Source of the DNA: Halostagnicola sp. A-GB9-2
GTDB lineage: Archaea; Halobacteriota; Halobacteria; Halobacteriales; Natrialbaceae
Assembly (NCBI RefSeq): GCF_030068615.1
Contig: NZ_JASJOC010000008.1
Coordinates: 1 to 64,000, forward strand
Length of the DNA stretch: 64,000 bases
Direction of reading: 5' to 3'
The translations under genes were made by a program, and so were the position numbers. Of the stretch, positions 43,196-52,744 are shown one piece after another. Each line of letters starts with the position of its first letter. The stretch's first letter is position 1. Under the pieces are notes generated by a model. The model made no database searches. It was not told the origin of the DNA and worked only from the letters and a program-made list of their open reading frames with translations.

Positions 43196-45886
43196 TCATC
43201 CCGTATTTTTCATTCCAGCTGCGATCCCTTTGACCGTCAATCGGAGCGTTCGTTCTTCGATATCCGTTCGGTGATTCTGATCGAGCAGGTGTACCTGCAG
43301 TATGTTCAGGGGATCGACGTACGGGTTCCGCCGCTCTAGATTTTCACCGAGCCAGTCACGGGTGTGCAGTTGGTCGCGCTCGCCGATTTCGGTGATCAGA
43401 TCCGCTGCCCGCTCGTACTCGTCGGTCACCCGCGGGAAGAACCGGTCGCGGAGATCCGGCTCGGCCAGGTCAGCGTATCGGTTGGCGATCTCGAGTTCCG
43501 TCCGCGACAGCGAGAGCGCAGCGTTGTCGAGCGTCGTTCGAAAGAACGGCCACTCGTTGTACATCGTCTGTAGGATATCCATCGACCCGCCATCCTCGAG
43601 ATACGCCTCGATGCCGGTTGCAAGGGCATACCAACCCGGAAGAATACACCGCGACTGGGTCCACGAGAACACCCACGGGATCGCCCTCAGGTCCTCGACT
43701 GTGCGCTCACCGCTGCGGGAGGCCGGCCGTGAACCGAGGTTGAGGTCTTCGATGACGGTGATCGGCGTCGCCTGCTCGAAGTACTGGACGAATCCCTCGC
43801 TCTCGAGGAGGTCCCGATATTCCTGTCGAGCGGTATCAGCCATGATCTCCATGGCGTCGACCCACTCCTCGCGAACCTCTTCTTCGGGCTGGTCAATCGC
43901 TTGCTTGCGCGCCCGCAATTGGGCGTTGAGCATCTGTTCGATGTTACGCTCGGCAATGCGCGGGTTGGCGTACTTCTCGGCGATGGCTTCGCCCTGTTCG
44001 GTGAACTTGACCTGACCGGTCACGGTGGAGTTCGGCAGCGCGAGCAGTGCTTCGTTCATCGGGCCGCCGCCCCGCGAGATGGAACCGCCGCGACCATGGA
44101 ACAACCGCATCGTTACGTCGTGGTCGTCGCAGATCTCACCCAACCGGCGCTGGTTCTTGTACAGCGACCAGTTCGCCGCCAGAAAGCCGTTTTCTTTGTT
44201 CGAGTCCGAGTACCCCAGCATGATCTCTTGGGTTCGCCCGCGGGCTTCGAGCACTTGCGCGTAAGCCTCGTTCTCGAAGAGCGTGCCCATGATCCGTCGG
44301 GCTCCCGAGAGCGCGTATTCGGTCTCGAGTAGCGGAACGATGTCGATGCCTGCGTACTCGGGTAGGGAGACGACGCCGGCCTGATCTGCCAAGAACAGCA
44401 CCTCGAGGACGTGACTGGGTTCCTCGGTCATCGAGATGCAGTAGGTGTCGATGGCGTGGACACCGTACTCGGTCTGCCAGTCGGCGAGGCTATCGAAGAG
44501 TTCGAGGACGCGCACTGAGTCCTCCGAGAGGTTGGCGGTCGCAGCGAGATCGATCACCGACTCGTCTTGTAAGACGGCGTTAGTCAGGAGTTCGACACGC
44601 TCGTCCTCTGAGAGGGCGCGGTAGTCGATCCCTTGGCGCTCGAGGGCTTCGGCGATGGCGTCGGTGTGTTTCTGCTGGTGGTTGCGCAGGTCGAGACTTG
44701 CAAGCGAGAAGCCGAACGTGGCGACCTGCCGGCGGATCGGATCGACGTGAGCGTCGGCGACGCTGTCGGCGTCATTGGCGCGCAAGCTCTCGGCAATTAT
44801 CTCGAGATCGGCGCGGAGTTCGTCGGCGTTATCGTAGCCGCCCGGGCGAACGTCGCCGACAAGGCGGAGCCGCTCGCGCATGAGTTTGAGTTTCTGGCGG
44901 TAGGGTTCGTCCGGATACCGCTCCTCGGCCGTGCGAGCGCTGCCCGGCAGGCGCTCGCGGTCGCGCTCGAGGGAGGCCTGAAATTCGGAGCCAGCATCGA
45001 TCCGGTTACCGTCTTGGCTCAAGACGCCAGAGAGTCGCTTGAACTCGGCCTGATAGCGCTCGAAGATCAGCGAGCGCTGGCGCTCGAGAGTATTGGCGGT
45101 TACGTCGGGAGTGACGTAGGGGTTGCCGTCGCGGTCGCTGCCCGCCCACGAGCGGAACTCGAAGAGCTTCGGAATCTCGAGATCGCCGGGGACTTCGGCG
45201 TCGATCGCCTCGTTGAGTCCGTCGTAGATCTCGCCGACCACGTCGAACAGCGTGTTCTCAAGGTACCACTGGACGTTGCGGGCCTCGTCTTCGGGTTCGG
45301 GCTGGCGGTTGCGCACCTGTGGGGTCTGCCAGAGGCTCGTTATCTCGGCATCGATGTCCTGCCAGACCTGACGCTTCTCTTTGTCTGTCAACAGTTGTTC
45401 GTCTAAGCTCTCGAGCGAGGTCGAAATCTCTCGAAGTTTGGATTTGACGGTCTTGCGGCGGGCCTCGGTCGGATGGGCGGTGAACGTCGGCTCGATCAAG
45501 ACGTTATCGAGGATCTGTCGGACGGTCTCGACGTCGGCCTCGCCGAGTTCCTCGGCTGCGGTCTCGAAGCTGTCCTCAAGCGTACCCGCTTGCGATTCCG
45601 TCCGGATCGTTCGGATCCGCTCTTGTTCTTCCGCCAGATTGATCAACTCGAAGTAGGTCGTAAACGCCCGGGCGATGATCTGCTGATTATGGTGCGACAG
45701 CCGCTCGATTTCCGTGATCAAGGGCTCGCGGGAGTCGCGTTCACCGGAGCGATACTCGATCGCGGCCTGTCGGCCCGACTCGACCGTTTCGAACGCTTCG
45801 CTTGAGGTTTGCTCTTCGAGGACGGTTCCCAGTAGCGCGCCGAGTTCTCGGACGTCTTGACTAATCTCTCTCTTCTGAAGACCCAT
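43196..45886 (-). CDS. ppc: phosphoenolpyruvate carboxylase
   Basis: An 896-aa bacterial-type PEP carboxylase, which converts PEP plus bicarbonate to oxaloacetate. Catalytic regions are TAHPTEARRKTVKSKL (the His), GYSDSNKENGF and FHGRGGSISRGGGP. The C-terminus ends MKNTG, matching the family's conserved NTG end. Its start has a TATA-like element about 25-35 bp upstream (about 45910-45920). On a C2/C3 substrate such as betaine-derived pyruvate it would replenish the TCA cycle. PEPC plus SHMT are also two enzymes of the serine cycle, but the other serine-cycle genes are not in this window. Confidence 0.95.
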   Translation of the reverse strand: MGLQKREISQDVRELGALLGTVLEEQTSSEAFETVESGRQAAIEYRSGERDSREPLITEIERLSHHNQQIIARAFTTYFELINLAEEQERIRTIRTESQAGTLEDSFETAAEELGEADVETVRQILDNVLIEPTFTAHPTEARRKTVKSKLREISTSLESLDEQLLTDKEKRQVWQDIDAEITSLWQTPQVRNRQPEPEDEARNVQWYLENTLFDVVGEIYDGLNEAIDAEVPGDLEIPKLFEFRSWAGSDRDGNPYVTPDVTANTLERQRSLIFERYQAEFKRLSGVLSQDGNRIDAGSEFQASLERDRERLPGSARTAEERYPDEPYRQKLKLMRERLRLVGDVRPGGYDNADELRADLEIIAESLRANDADSVADAHVDPIRRQVATFGFSLASLDLRNHQQKHTDAIAEALERQGIDYRALSEDERVELLTNAVLQDESVIDLAATANLSEDSVRVLELFDSLADWQTEYGVHAIDTYCISMTEEPSHVLEVLFLADQAGVVSLPEYAGIDIVPLLETEYALSGARRIMGTLFENEAYAQVLEARGRTQEIMLGYSDSNKENGFLAANWSLYKNQRRLGEICDDHDVTMRLFHGRGGSISRGGGPMNEALLALPNSTVTGQVKFTEQGEAIAEKYANPRIAERNIEQMLNAQLRARKQAIDQPEEEVREEWVDAMEIMADTARQEYRDLLESEGFVQYFEQATPITVIEDLNLGSRPASRSGERTVEDLRAIPWVFSWTQSRCILPGWYALATGIEAYLEDGGSMDILQTMYNEWPFFRTTLDNAALSLSRTELEIANRYADLAEPDLRDRFFPRVTDEYERAADLITEIGERDQLHTRDWLGENLERRNPYVDPLNILQVHLLDQNHRTDIEERTLRLTVKGIAAGMKNTG

Positions 45887-46450
45887 GTTCCAAGAATGTT
45901 AGTTTGAAGTTAAAAGTCCTCTGCAGACGTACCTCGCTTCATCAGTGAGGTCGATAGACGCGCGCTCTCATCGATAATTCCCACTCGCCCTAAGATGCAT
46001 GGCACCACCCTGGCTTCATTTCAGTCTCAAACTGTTTCAGTTGCATCAAGGCCACAATAGCCAACAAGTATCTTAGTTTGTTTACTTTCCAACTCAGCTA
46101 TTCACGTTGTTCCGGTGACATATTCGTTGTGCAAACAGCCACGAGAGGTTATCTACTGCCTTACCTTCCCGATGTGCGGAACGATAAGTTGATCTCTACA
46201 AGAGCGATCGACCCGTGTTTTCGCACCGATCGATGCGTTATCGATGTGGTCGGTTGCTTGAACGGAGTCGGAATACTGTTCCACAGCGACTCTTCTGCTG
46301 ATCTGCCGACTCAAATTGTAGGACATCCAACGTGCAAAGCCGAGTAACTAAACACGACCGTCGCGGCAGCACTAACCTTTTAGCCCCACACCCGCTCTAT
46401 CTACACTGGACTGCGGGACTGGGAGTTCCCCGGCGGAGGAGATACGTAAG
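45887..46450. other. intergenic, no gene recognised
   Basis: 564 bp between the divergent ppc and pabB-like genes. It holds their promoters and a strong GGAGGAG (about 46434-46440) before the latter's start. An 89-codon frame at 46078-46347 has no recognisable features. Confidence 0.45.
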
Positions 46451-47959
46451 ATGAGCCAACTGACAGTCGTTACCGAGAGGGAGTCGTTCCTCGCTACTGC
46501 CGAGGCTGCACCGCCCGAAGCGAGAGTACCGATCGAGGTCTGCGTCTCCGTTTCGGACCCGTTCGCGGCGTATCGGCGCGCTCGCGATGGCTCCAACGGG
46601 TTCTACTTGGAGACGACCGGCGGACAGTCCGGGTGGGGGTACTTCGGCGTCGCTCCGGTCGAGCAGATTCAGGTTCCTCACGACGCCGTATCGGGGGATG
46701 AAAAAAGCCCGTCGATAGCCGCAATCGATACTGTTCTCGATCGTGAACAGCTAGTCCGCGGAGGATGTTCGGTCCCGTATCCTTGCGGCGCATTCGGATG
46801 GCTGTCCTACGATGTCGCCCGCGAATTGGAGACTCTTCCGGACACCACCGTCAACGATCGGAAGCTACCGCGTCTGCAACTGGGCGTGTTCGATCGCGTG
46901 GCTGCCTGGAAGGAACCTCGTGATGACGGATCGGTTACCGTACACGTTACCGCGTGTCTCGTCGTCGGCGACGATCCGACCTCTGCATACGAATCGGGCC
47001 TCGAGGATGCGATCGAACTCGCACGGGCGGCGATAGAGGGGACAGAACGACAGTGCGCTCCGCCCACAACGGCAGATCGGGCTACGTTCGAGAGCGAGTG
47101 TGGCAGAGAGGAGTTCGCAGATCGTGTCAACGCTATCAAACAGTACATCCGCGATGGGGATACATTCCAGGCGAACGTCTCTCACAGACTGGTCGCGCCC
47201 GCCGCCGTTCATCCGGTCGACGTGTTCAGCGCCGTCCGACAGGTGAACCCTGCTCCGTATTCGGGCGTACTGGAGTTTCCCGGGATCGATCTGGTGAGTG
47301 CGAGCCCCGAACTTTTGCTTGAAGTTCGCGGCGACGAGCTCGTTACGGAACCGATCGCGGGAACTCGTCCTCGAGGGACGACGACCGAGGAGGATCAGAC
47401 TCTCGAAGCAGACCTCCAGGACGACGAGAAAGAACGCGCCGAACACGCGATGCTCGTCGACCTGGAGCGAAACGATCTGGGCAAGGTGTGCGAGTACGGA
47501 TCGGTCGAGGTCGAAGGATACAGGCGAGTAGACCGTTACTCGGAGGTCATGCACCTCGTCTCCGTGGTATGTGGCCAGCAACGAGACGACGCGACGATCG
47601 CCGACGCGGTTTCGGCGGTGTTCCCAGGCGGGACGATAACCGGTGCACCCAAACCCCGTACGATGGCGATCATCGACGAAGTCGAAGCAACCCGACGAGG
47701 GCCCTATACGGGCAGTATCGGTATGTTTGGGTTCGATGACCGAGCAACGCTCAACATTATCATTCGAACACTTGTGCGCCACCACGACGAGTACTCGCTC
47801 CGCGTCGGTGCGGGGATCGTTCACGATTCCGATCCCACTCACGAGTACGCTGAAACGTTAGACAAGGCTCGCGCGCTCGTTGCCGCTGTCGACGAAGCGC
47901 TCGGCGACCAAACGTCGTTCACTGTCGAAACAGCGCCCGACGTGATGAGGAAACTCTGA
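46451..47959 (+). CDS. pabB: chorismate-utilising enzyme, probable aminodeoxychorismate synthase component I
   Basis: A 502-aa member of the TrpE/PabB family. Conserved segments: DGDTFQANVSHRL, ELVTEPIAGTRPRG, LVDLERNDLGKV, FPGGTITGAPKPR and LRVGAGIVHDSDP. It would convert chorismate plus ammonia to aminodeoxychorismate, the precursor of p-aminobenzoate for folate. The PIAGT motif has Ala where E. coli PabB has the nucleophile Lys (PIKGT); anthranilate synthases have Ala, so sequence alone leaves TrpE possible. The folate setting and the absence of other trp genes favour PabB. A strong GGAGG precedes ATG 46451. The stop overlaps the amidotransferase start by 1 bp. Confidence 0.75.
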   Translation: MSQLTVVTERESFLATAEAAPPEARVPIEVCVSVSDPFAAYRRARDGSNGFYLETTGGQSGWGYFGVAPVEQIQVPHDAVSGDEKSPSIAAIDTVLDREQLVRGGCSVPYPCGAFGWLSYDVARELETLPDTTVNDRKLPRLQLGVFDRVAAWKEPRDDGSVTVHVTACLVVGDDPTSAYESGLEDAIELARAAIEGTERQCAPPTTADRATFESECGREEFADRVNAIKQYIRDGDTFQANVSHRLVAPAAVHPVDVFSAVRQVNPAPYSGVLEFPGIDLVSASPELLLEVRGDELVTEPIAGTRPRGTTTEEDQTLEADLQDDEKERAEHAMLVDLERNDLGKVCEYGSVEVEGYRRVDRYSEVMHLVSVVCGQQRDDATIADAVSAVFPGGTITGAPKPRTMAIIDEVEATRRGPYTGSIGMFGFDDRATLNIIIRTLVRHHDEYSLRVGAGIVHDSDPTHEYAETLDKARALVAAVDEALGDQTSFTVETAPDVMRKL

Positions 47960-48528
47960 TGATCCTGATCATCGACAACTACGACTCTTTCGTCTACAAT
48001 CTCGTCCAGTACGTCGGCGAGTTTACCCCCGTTGAAGTCCGCAGAAACGACCAAATCGACGTCGAGGGGATTCGGTCGCTCGATCCGGACGGGATCGTCG
48101 TCTCGCCAGGGCCGGGGAAACCCGAGGACGCGGGCATTTCCGTCGACGTGTTCGCCGAAACTGACTACCCAACGCTGGGAGTGTGCTTGGGACACCAGGC
48201 GCTGTGTGCCGCTCATGACGTGTCAGTTGGCCACGCCCCCGAAGTGATACACGGGAAGCCGTCCGAGGTTCGCCACGTCGGCACTGGACTGTACACTGGC
48301 CTCCCCGAGCCGTTCGAGGTGGGGCGATATCACTCGCTTGCCGTCGAACGAGAGTCGTTGCCGTCTCGTCTCGTCGAGACGGCCTGGACGGACGACGACC
48401 GCGAGATTCTGATGGGCGTCCGGCACGCGGGCCGACCGCACGTCGGCGTCCAGTTTCATCCCGAGAGTATCCTCACCGACGCCGGCAGGCGAATCATCGA
48501 GAACTTCTGCTCGATGGCCGCCCGATAA
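47959..48528 (+). CDS. pabA: glutamine amidotransferase subunit, probable aminodeoxychorismate synthase component II
   Basis: A 189-aa class-I glutamine amidotransferase. MILIIDNYDSFVYNLVQY opens the protein; the nucleophile elbow is GVCLGHQAL and the catalytic His-x-Glu is in QFHPESIL. It provides ammonia from glutamine to the partner encoded just upstream, with which it overlaps by 1 bp. The separate aminodeoxychorismate lyase (PabC) that usually follows in haloarchaea is not present downstream. Confidence 0.85.
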   Translation: MILIIDNYDSFVYNLVQYVGEFTPVEVRRNDQIDVEGIRSLDPDGIVVSPGPGKPEDAGISVDVFAETDYPTLGVCLGHQALCAAHDVSVGHAPEVIHGKPSEVRHVGTGLYTGLPEPFEVGRYHSLAVERESLPSRLVETAWTDDDREILMGVRHAGRPHVGVQFHPESILTDAGRRIIENFCSMAAR

Positions 48529-49090
48529 CTGGTCTTTTCTACGGTATCTCGTTCGACGCGCCGGTCACGGTCAAGAACGAATCGCCGACTACCTTATAGG
48601 GTTTTCACAGTGATATCACTGTTATCCTATCGCTCTTAGACTATCGCCAGCGCGCACCTGATTAGAGGCTGTTTCGTCGCTACGACTGAGGATGAGGGGG
48701 TCCAGTTACCGAGACCCGTGTTGGTCCGTGGCTGAGGACAGAGCTACGAAATTCGGGACAGTCCGGGTCGGGAACGACCGTTGAAAGGGCCCATATACCT
48801 CATCCTGTGTAGGGCACCCGGGTCAGGCGCCGTGTTAAATGTTACTGTATCACTTAAAATATCTTCACGTGAATAGTTCCGGGAGTTTATACAATCTTGC
48901 CAGCAGCGGTGCGCACTCCACCCCGATTTTCCCGCAGACGGGGTGTAGAATCCGGTCGTTCCCGCTACCCGTAAATTAATTACTTCTACCGGATGACCCT
49001 GCAACCGCTGCACTGCGGCTAAAGGCTCAGCACCTACCGGCAGCCGTGGGAAGGTTACGGTCACTGCAGGTGACACTCGAAGGTAAACCA
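48529..49090. other. 562-bp leader/intergenic region before folD
   Basis: No protein gene recognised; a 115-codon minus-strand frame (48744-49091) has no familiar domain. The region has several potential stems, for example CACCCCG (about 48929) with CGGGGTG (about 48949). It ends with a GAAGG 8-12 bp before the folD start, so the transcript may carry a structured leader. Whether this is a riboswitch, an RNA gene or only DNA between genes cannot be told here. Confidence 0.35.
48607..48622. promoter_or_regulatory. 16-bp perfect palindrome next to a TATA-like element
   Basis: ACAGTGATATCACTGT is a perfect dyad. CCTTATAGGG lies just upstream (about 48592-48601), so the dyad sits near the expected transcription start of a plus-strand promoter for the folD leader. 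Candidate operator. Confidence 0.4.
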
Positions 49091-49984
49091 ATGACAGAAA
49101 TCATCGATGGAAACGAGATTGCGGATCGAATCAAGACAGAATTGGAAGTGTGCGTCGAAACACTCGGCAATCACGGCGTCACACCCGGTCTCGCGACGGT
49201 ACTGATGAGCGACGACAGCGCGAGCGGGACGTACGTGAACATGAAACAGCGGGCGTGCGAGGAGATCGGGATCAAAGGGCGCCACCACGAACTCGATCCC
49301 GGAACGTCCTCGGACACGCTAGAGGACCGGATAGAGGCGTTGAACGAAAACCCGGACGTACACGGGATTCTCGTCCAGATGCCGATCCCCGACCACGTTG
49401 ACGAGCAAACCATCCTCGAGCGGATCGATCCGATGAAGGACGTCGACGGGTTCCATCCGGAGAACGTCGGCAAACTCGTCACGGGCGATCCCCGGCTCAA
49501 GCCGTGTACTCCGCACGGGATCCAACGACTACTCGCCGAAACGGGCGTGGAGACGGCAGGAAAAGACATCACGGTCGTCGGCAGGTCCAACATCGTCGGG
49601 AAACCGATGATGAACCTTCTCGTCCAGAAGGACAATCTAGGTAACGCAACGGTGACTACCTGTCACTCCCGAACGAATAATCTCGCAGAAAAAACGAGAA
49701 ACGCGGACATCGTTATCGCTGCTGCCGGCGTCCCAGAACTGATCGACGGATCGATGCTATCGGAAGACACCGTTGTCATCGACGTGGGCGTCAATCGCGT
49801 CGACGCGGACACCGGCAAGGGATACGAACTCGTGGGCGACATCGAGTTCGAGAGCGCTGTGGAGCAAGCCGATGCCATCACACCGGTGCCTGGCGGCGTT
49901 GGCCCGCTGACGATTGCGATGTTGCTCTACAACACCGTCAAGGCGGCCAGCCTGCAGGAGAACGTCGACGTTGATCTTCCCTGA
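49091..49984 (+). CDS. folD: methylene-THF dehydrogenase/methenyl-THF cyclohydrolase
   Basis: A 297-aa FolD. Key segments: SGTYVNMKQRACEEIGI with the catalytic Lys and the Tyr of YVxMK, ILVQMPIPDHVDEQ, KDVDGFHPENVGKL, PCTPHGIQRLL and VVGRSNIVGKPMMNLL, and the C-terminal TPVPGGVGPLTIAMLL. It oxidises methylene-THF to 10-formyl-THF with NAD(P), linking the demethylases to PurU and formate dehydrogenase. I chose ATG 49091 because the conserved sequence and a ribosome binding site (GAAGG) are placed there. It is 180 bp upstream of the second demethylase. Confidence 0.95.
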   Translation: MTEIIDGNEIADRIKTELEVCVETLGNHGVTPGLATVLMSDDSASGTYVNMKQRACEEIGIKGRHHELDPGTSSDTLEDRIEALNENPDVHGILVQMPIPDHVDEQTILERIDPMKDVDGFHPENVGKLVTGDPRLKPCTPHGIQRLLAETGVETAGKDITVVGRSNIVGKPMMNLLVQKDNLGNATVTTCHSRTNNLAEKTRNADIVIAAAGVPELIDGSMLSEDTVVIDVGVNRVDADTGKGYELVGDIEFESAVEQADAITPVPGGVGPLTIAMLLYNTVKAASLQENVDVDLP

Positions 49985-50127
49985 TTATCAGTGGCTCGCG
50001 CTTCCCAAAAGTAACACATACATCTCATTTTGTGTAGTTTTTGTAAAATTACTAACCTCTAGTGGAGTCTCCTGCCGCTATGCCGCAACTCAGTGCCTTC
50101 AGCCGGTTTTGACTTAAATGACCGTTG

Positions 50128-50138
50128 CACTTATAAGA
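50128..50138 (+). promoter_or_regulatory. TATA-like element of the second demethylase operon
   Basis: CACTTATAAGA lies 27-37 bp before the ATG at 50165, so the operon has its own promoter separate from folD. Confidence 0.5.
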
Positions 50139-50164
50139 GAAACCACCGGATTGGGATGTGTCAT

Positions 50165-52717
50165 ATGAGCACAGATAGCGTTCCGTCACGAGCAGATACT
50201 GTCGTCATCGGTGCGGGTGCCGTCGGTTGTAGCGTCGCATACCACTTGACTGAACTTGGGGCGGAGGACGTCGTTGCTCTCGATCAAGGACCGCTTCCGG
50301 TGACCGGTGGCTCCTCCACGCACGCTCCGGGGATCATGTTCCAGACGTCACCGTCGAAAATCCAGACGAAGACGGCTCACTACACGAGCCGACTCCTGAA
50401 AGACGCCGGCGTGTACAAGGAAGTCGGCGGGATCGAAGTTGCGCGATCGGAAGACCGTATGGACTTCCTCGAACGTCGTGTCGAGTGGGCGAAGTCCTAC
50501 GGGCTCCCCGATCCGCAACTCCTCGAGCCCGGGGAAGTCGCGGAGCATCTGCCGCTCGTCGACGAGGACGAGATCGTCGGTGGGTACTATTCGCCGACGG
50601 ACGGCCAAGTGGCCAGCACTGACGCTCTCCAGTGGTATATCAACGAGTCGGCGGCCGACTTCTACGGGAACACCGAGGTGACGGACATCGAGACGGCCGG
50701 CGGCGAAGTGACGGCTATCGAGACGGACCGAGGGCGCATCGAATGCGAGCGATGTGTTCTCGCGACAAATAACTGGGCGTACCAGACCGGACAGATGGTC
50801 GATCTCGACCTCCCGATTGCGCCTGTCGAACACCAGTACGTCGTCACCGAATCGTTGGCGGAACTCGAAGGGAACACCTCGTCGCTCGGTGACGCTACCG
50901 CCGGTCTCGAGGTTCCTGGAGACCGAAAAATCACCGAGTTCATGTCCCAGCCACCAGATCGGCCTGTCGGCCGCGATCAGGATAATTCGTTGTACTTCCG
51001 CACTCACGGAGACGGGTACGGACTCGGTTCCTACAATCACGAACCCTTGGTTGTCGACCCCGACGAGATGGGGAAAAACACCGACGAGAGTCAGGCATCG
51101 GTTCACAGTTTCACCGAGAAACACTGGACGAAGGCGACCCATCCAAATCGGGACAAGTCACCGCAACAGGCATTCGACGAGCTCCTACCTGCCACGCAGG
51201 ACAAAGAATTCCAGGTTACCGAGAACGGTATCTTCGTCTACACGCCCGACGGGATGCCCGTTATCGGCGAGACGCCCGATATCGACGGCCTCTGGACCGG
51301 ATTGGCGATCTGGTGGACGCACTCGGGCGGGTACGGTCGGATTCTCGCGGAGTGGATGGAAAACGGCGTCCCCCGTCTTCCGTCCGGGCCGGTCGACACC
51401 AGCGGCATCCACGTCGCACGGTTCGCACCCCACGCGGGTAACAAGGAATTCTTCATGGACCGTGGTGGAAAGCGGTACGAGCAGGTGTACAGCATTGTCG
51501 AACCTCGCTGGCAACCGGACGAGCATCGAGGTCTGCGCGAGAGTCCCTTCCATCCGCAGCAGGCGGAACTCGGCGCCGAGTTCTTCCAGAGCGGCGGCTG
51601 GGAATCCCCACAGTGGTACGAGTACAACGAGGACCTCGTCGAGGAGTACGAGGACCAGATCCCGGAGCAAGACGGGTGGCAGGGGATCAACCGGTCGCCG
51701 ATCGAGGGCGCAGAGCACCTCCATACCCGAGAGAACGTTTCGATGTACGATATGACATCGTTCAGCTCGATCATGGTGGAGGGCGACGACGCCGGCGAGT
51801 TCCTCCAACAGGTCTGTAGCAACGACATGGAGATCGGCGTCGGGCGAGTTCGCTACACCACGTTGCTGAACGAGGGCGGCAACGTGATCGCGGACCTAAC
51901 CGTGGCTCGCCTCGATGACGACGAATACATGGTGACCACGGGCGGCGGCAACTCGCCGGGGATCCACGGCTCCTGGCTTCAGGAGCACGCCACGGATACC
52001 GTCTCCGTCACCATCGAGGAGTCGGCGAAGTGCACCGTTGGACTATGGGGGCCGAAGTCTCGACTACTGCTCCAGCGAGTCACGGATGCTAACGTCTCTA
52101 ACGACGACTTCCCGTACTTCAGCTGTAAGCGCATGTACGTCGGCGATGTGCCGGTCATCGCACTCCGGGTGTCGTACGCCGGCGAACTCGGCTGGGAACT
52201 GTGGGCCCCATCGGCATACGGTCGGAAGCTCTGGGAGATTCTGTGGGGGGCCGGACAGGATCTCGATGTCAGGCCGATCGGCGACGGCGCGCTCGAATCG
52301 ATGCGACTCGAGAAAGGGTTCCGCCTGTGGGGGACTGACATCGACACGGACGTCAACCCGCTCGAGGCTGGCCTTCCCTTCGCCGTTGACCTCGACACCG
52401 ACTTCATCGGCAAGGAGGCGCTCGTCGAGGCCAAAGAGGTGGGCATCGACACTGAGGTCGCCTGTCTGACGCTGAACGATTCGACCGACGCGATGCTCGG
52501 CGGTCGGCCGGTGGTCGCGGACGGCGAGGTTCTCGGATACGTACAAGCCGGCGACTTCGGCTACTCGGTCCAGGAGTCGATCGCCTACACGTACCTGCCC
52601 AGCGAGTACGCCGAGGCTGATACCGCGGTCCAGATCCAGTGTGAGGGCGAAACGTACGACGCGACGGTCCGCGACGAACCGCTGTTCGACCCCGGGCGCA
52701 ATAAGATCATCCGGTGA
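50165..52717 (+). CDS. dimethylglycine/sarcosine dehydrogenase-like FAD-GcvT protein (second copy)
   Basis: An 850-aa paralogue of the protein at 28213, with the same DAO-type FAD domain followed by a GcvT-like domain. Motifs: VVIGAGAVGCSVAYHL, His53 in TGGSSTHAPGIMFQT at the covalent FAD position, RVSYAGELGWELWAP and EKGFRLWGTDI. It should transfer an oxidised N-methyl carbon to THF. It has its own promoter and is followed after 27 bp by the serine/threonine dehydratase gene, so the demethylation and the final deamination are transcribed together. Which of dimethylglycine or sarcosine it prefers is unknown. Confidence 0.9.
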   Translation: MSTDSVPSRADTVVIGAGAVGCSVAYHLTELGAEDVVALDQGPLPVTGGSSTHAPGIMFQTSPSKIQTKTAHYTSRLLKDAGVYKEVGGIEVARSEDRMDFLERRVEWAKSYGLPDPQLLEPGEVAEHLPLVDEDEIVGGYYSPTDGQVASTDALQWYINESAADFYGNTEVTDIETAGGEVTAIETDRGRIECERCVLATNNWAYQTGQMVDLDLPIAPVEHQYVVTESLAELEGNTSSLGDATAGLEVPGDRKITEFMSQPPDRPVGRDQDNSLYFRTHGDGYGLGSYNHEPLVVDPDEMGKNTDESQASVHSFTEKHWTKATHPNRDKSPQQAFDELLPATQDKEFQVTENGIFVYTPDGMPVIGETPDIDGLWTGLAIWWTHSGGYGRILAEWMENGVPRLPSGPVDTSGIHVARFAPHAGNKEFFMDRGGKRYEQVYSIVEPRWQPDEHRGLRESPFHPQQAELGAEFFQSGGWESPQWYEYNEDLVEEYEDQIPEQDGWQGINRSPIEGAEHLHTRENVSMYDMTSFSSIMVEGDDAGEFLQQVCSNDMEIGVGRVRYTTLLNEGGNVIADLTVARLDDDEYMVTTGGGNSPGIHGSWLQEHATDTVSVTIEESAKCTVGLWGPKSRLLLQRVTDANVSNDDFPYFSCKRMYVGDVPVIALRVSYAGELGWELWAPSAYGRKLWEILWGAGQDLDVRPIGDGALESMRLEKGFRLWGTDIDTDVNPLEAGLPFAVDLDTDFIGKEALVEAKEVGIDTEVACLTLNDSTDAMLGGRPVVADGEVLGYVQAGDFGYSVQESIAYTYLPSEYAEADTAVQIQCEGETYDATVRDEPLFDPGRNKIIR

Positions 52718-52744
52718 CCGAACGACTTCGATAGAATCTACAAT

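Noticed and set aside
48890-49080. Possible cobalamin, glycine or THF riboswitch before folD.
   Set aside because: I could not match any of the known conserved cores; only generic stems are visible, so no riboswitch class is claimed.
48744-49091. 115-codon minus-strand frame in the folD leader.
   Set aside because: Cys/Arg-rich composition atypical for haloarchaeal proteins and no domain; treated as leader sequence instead.
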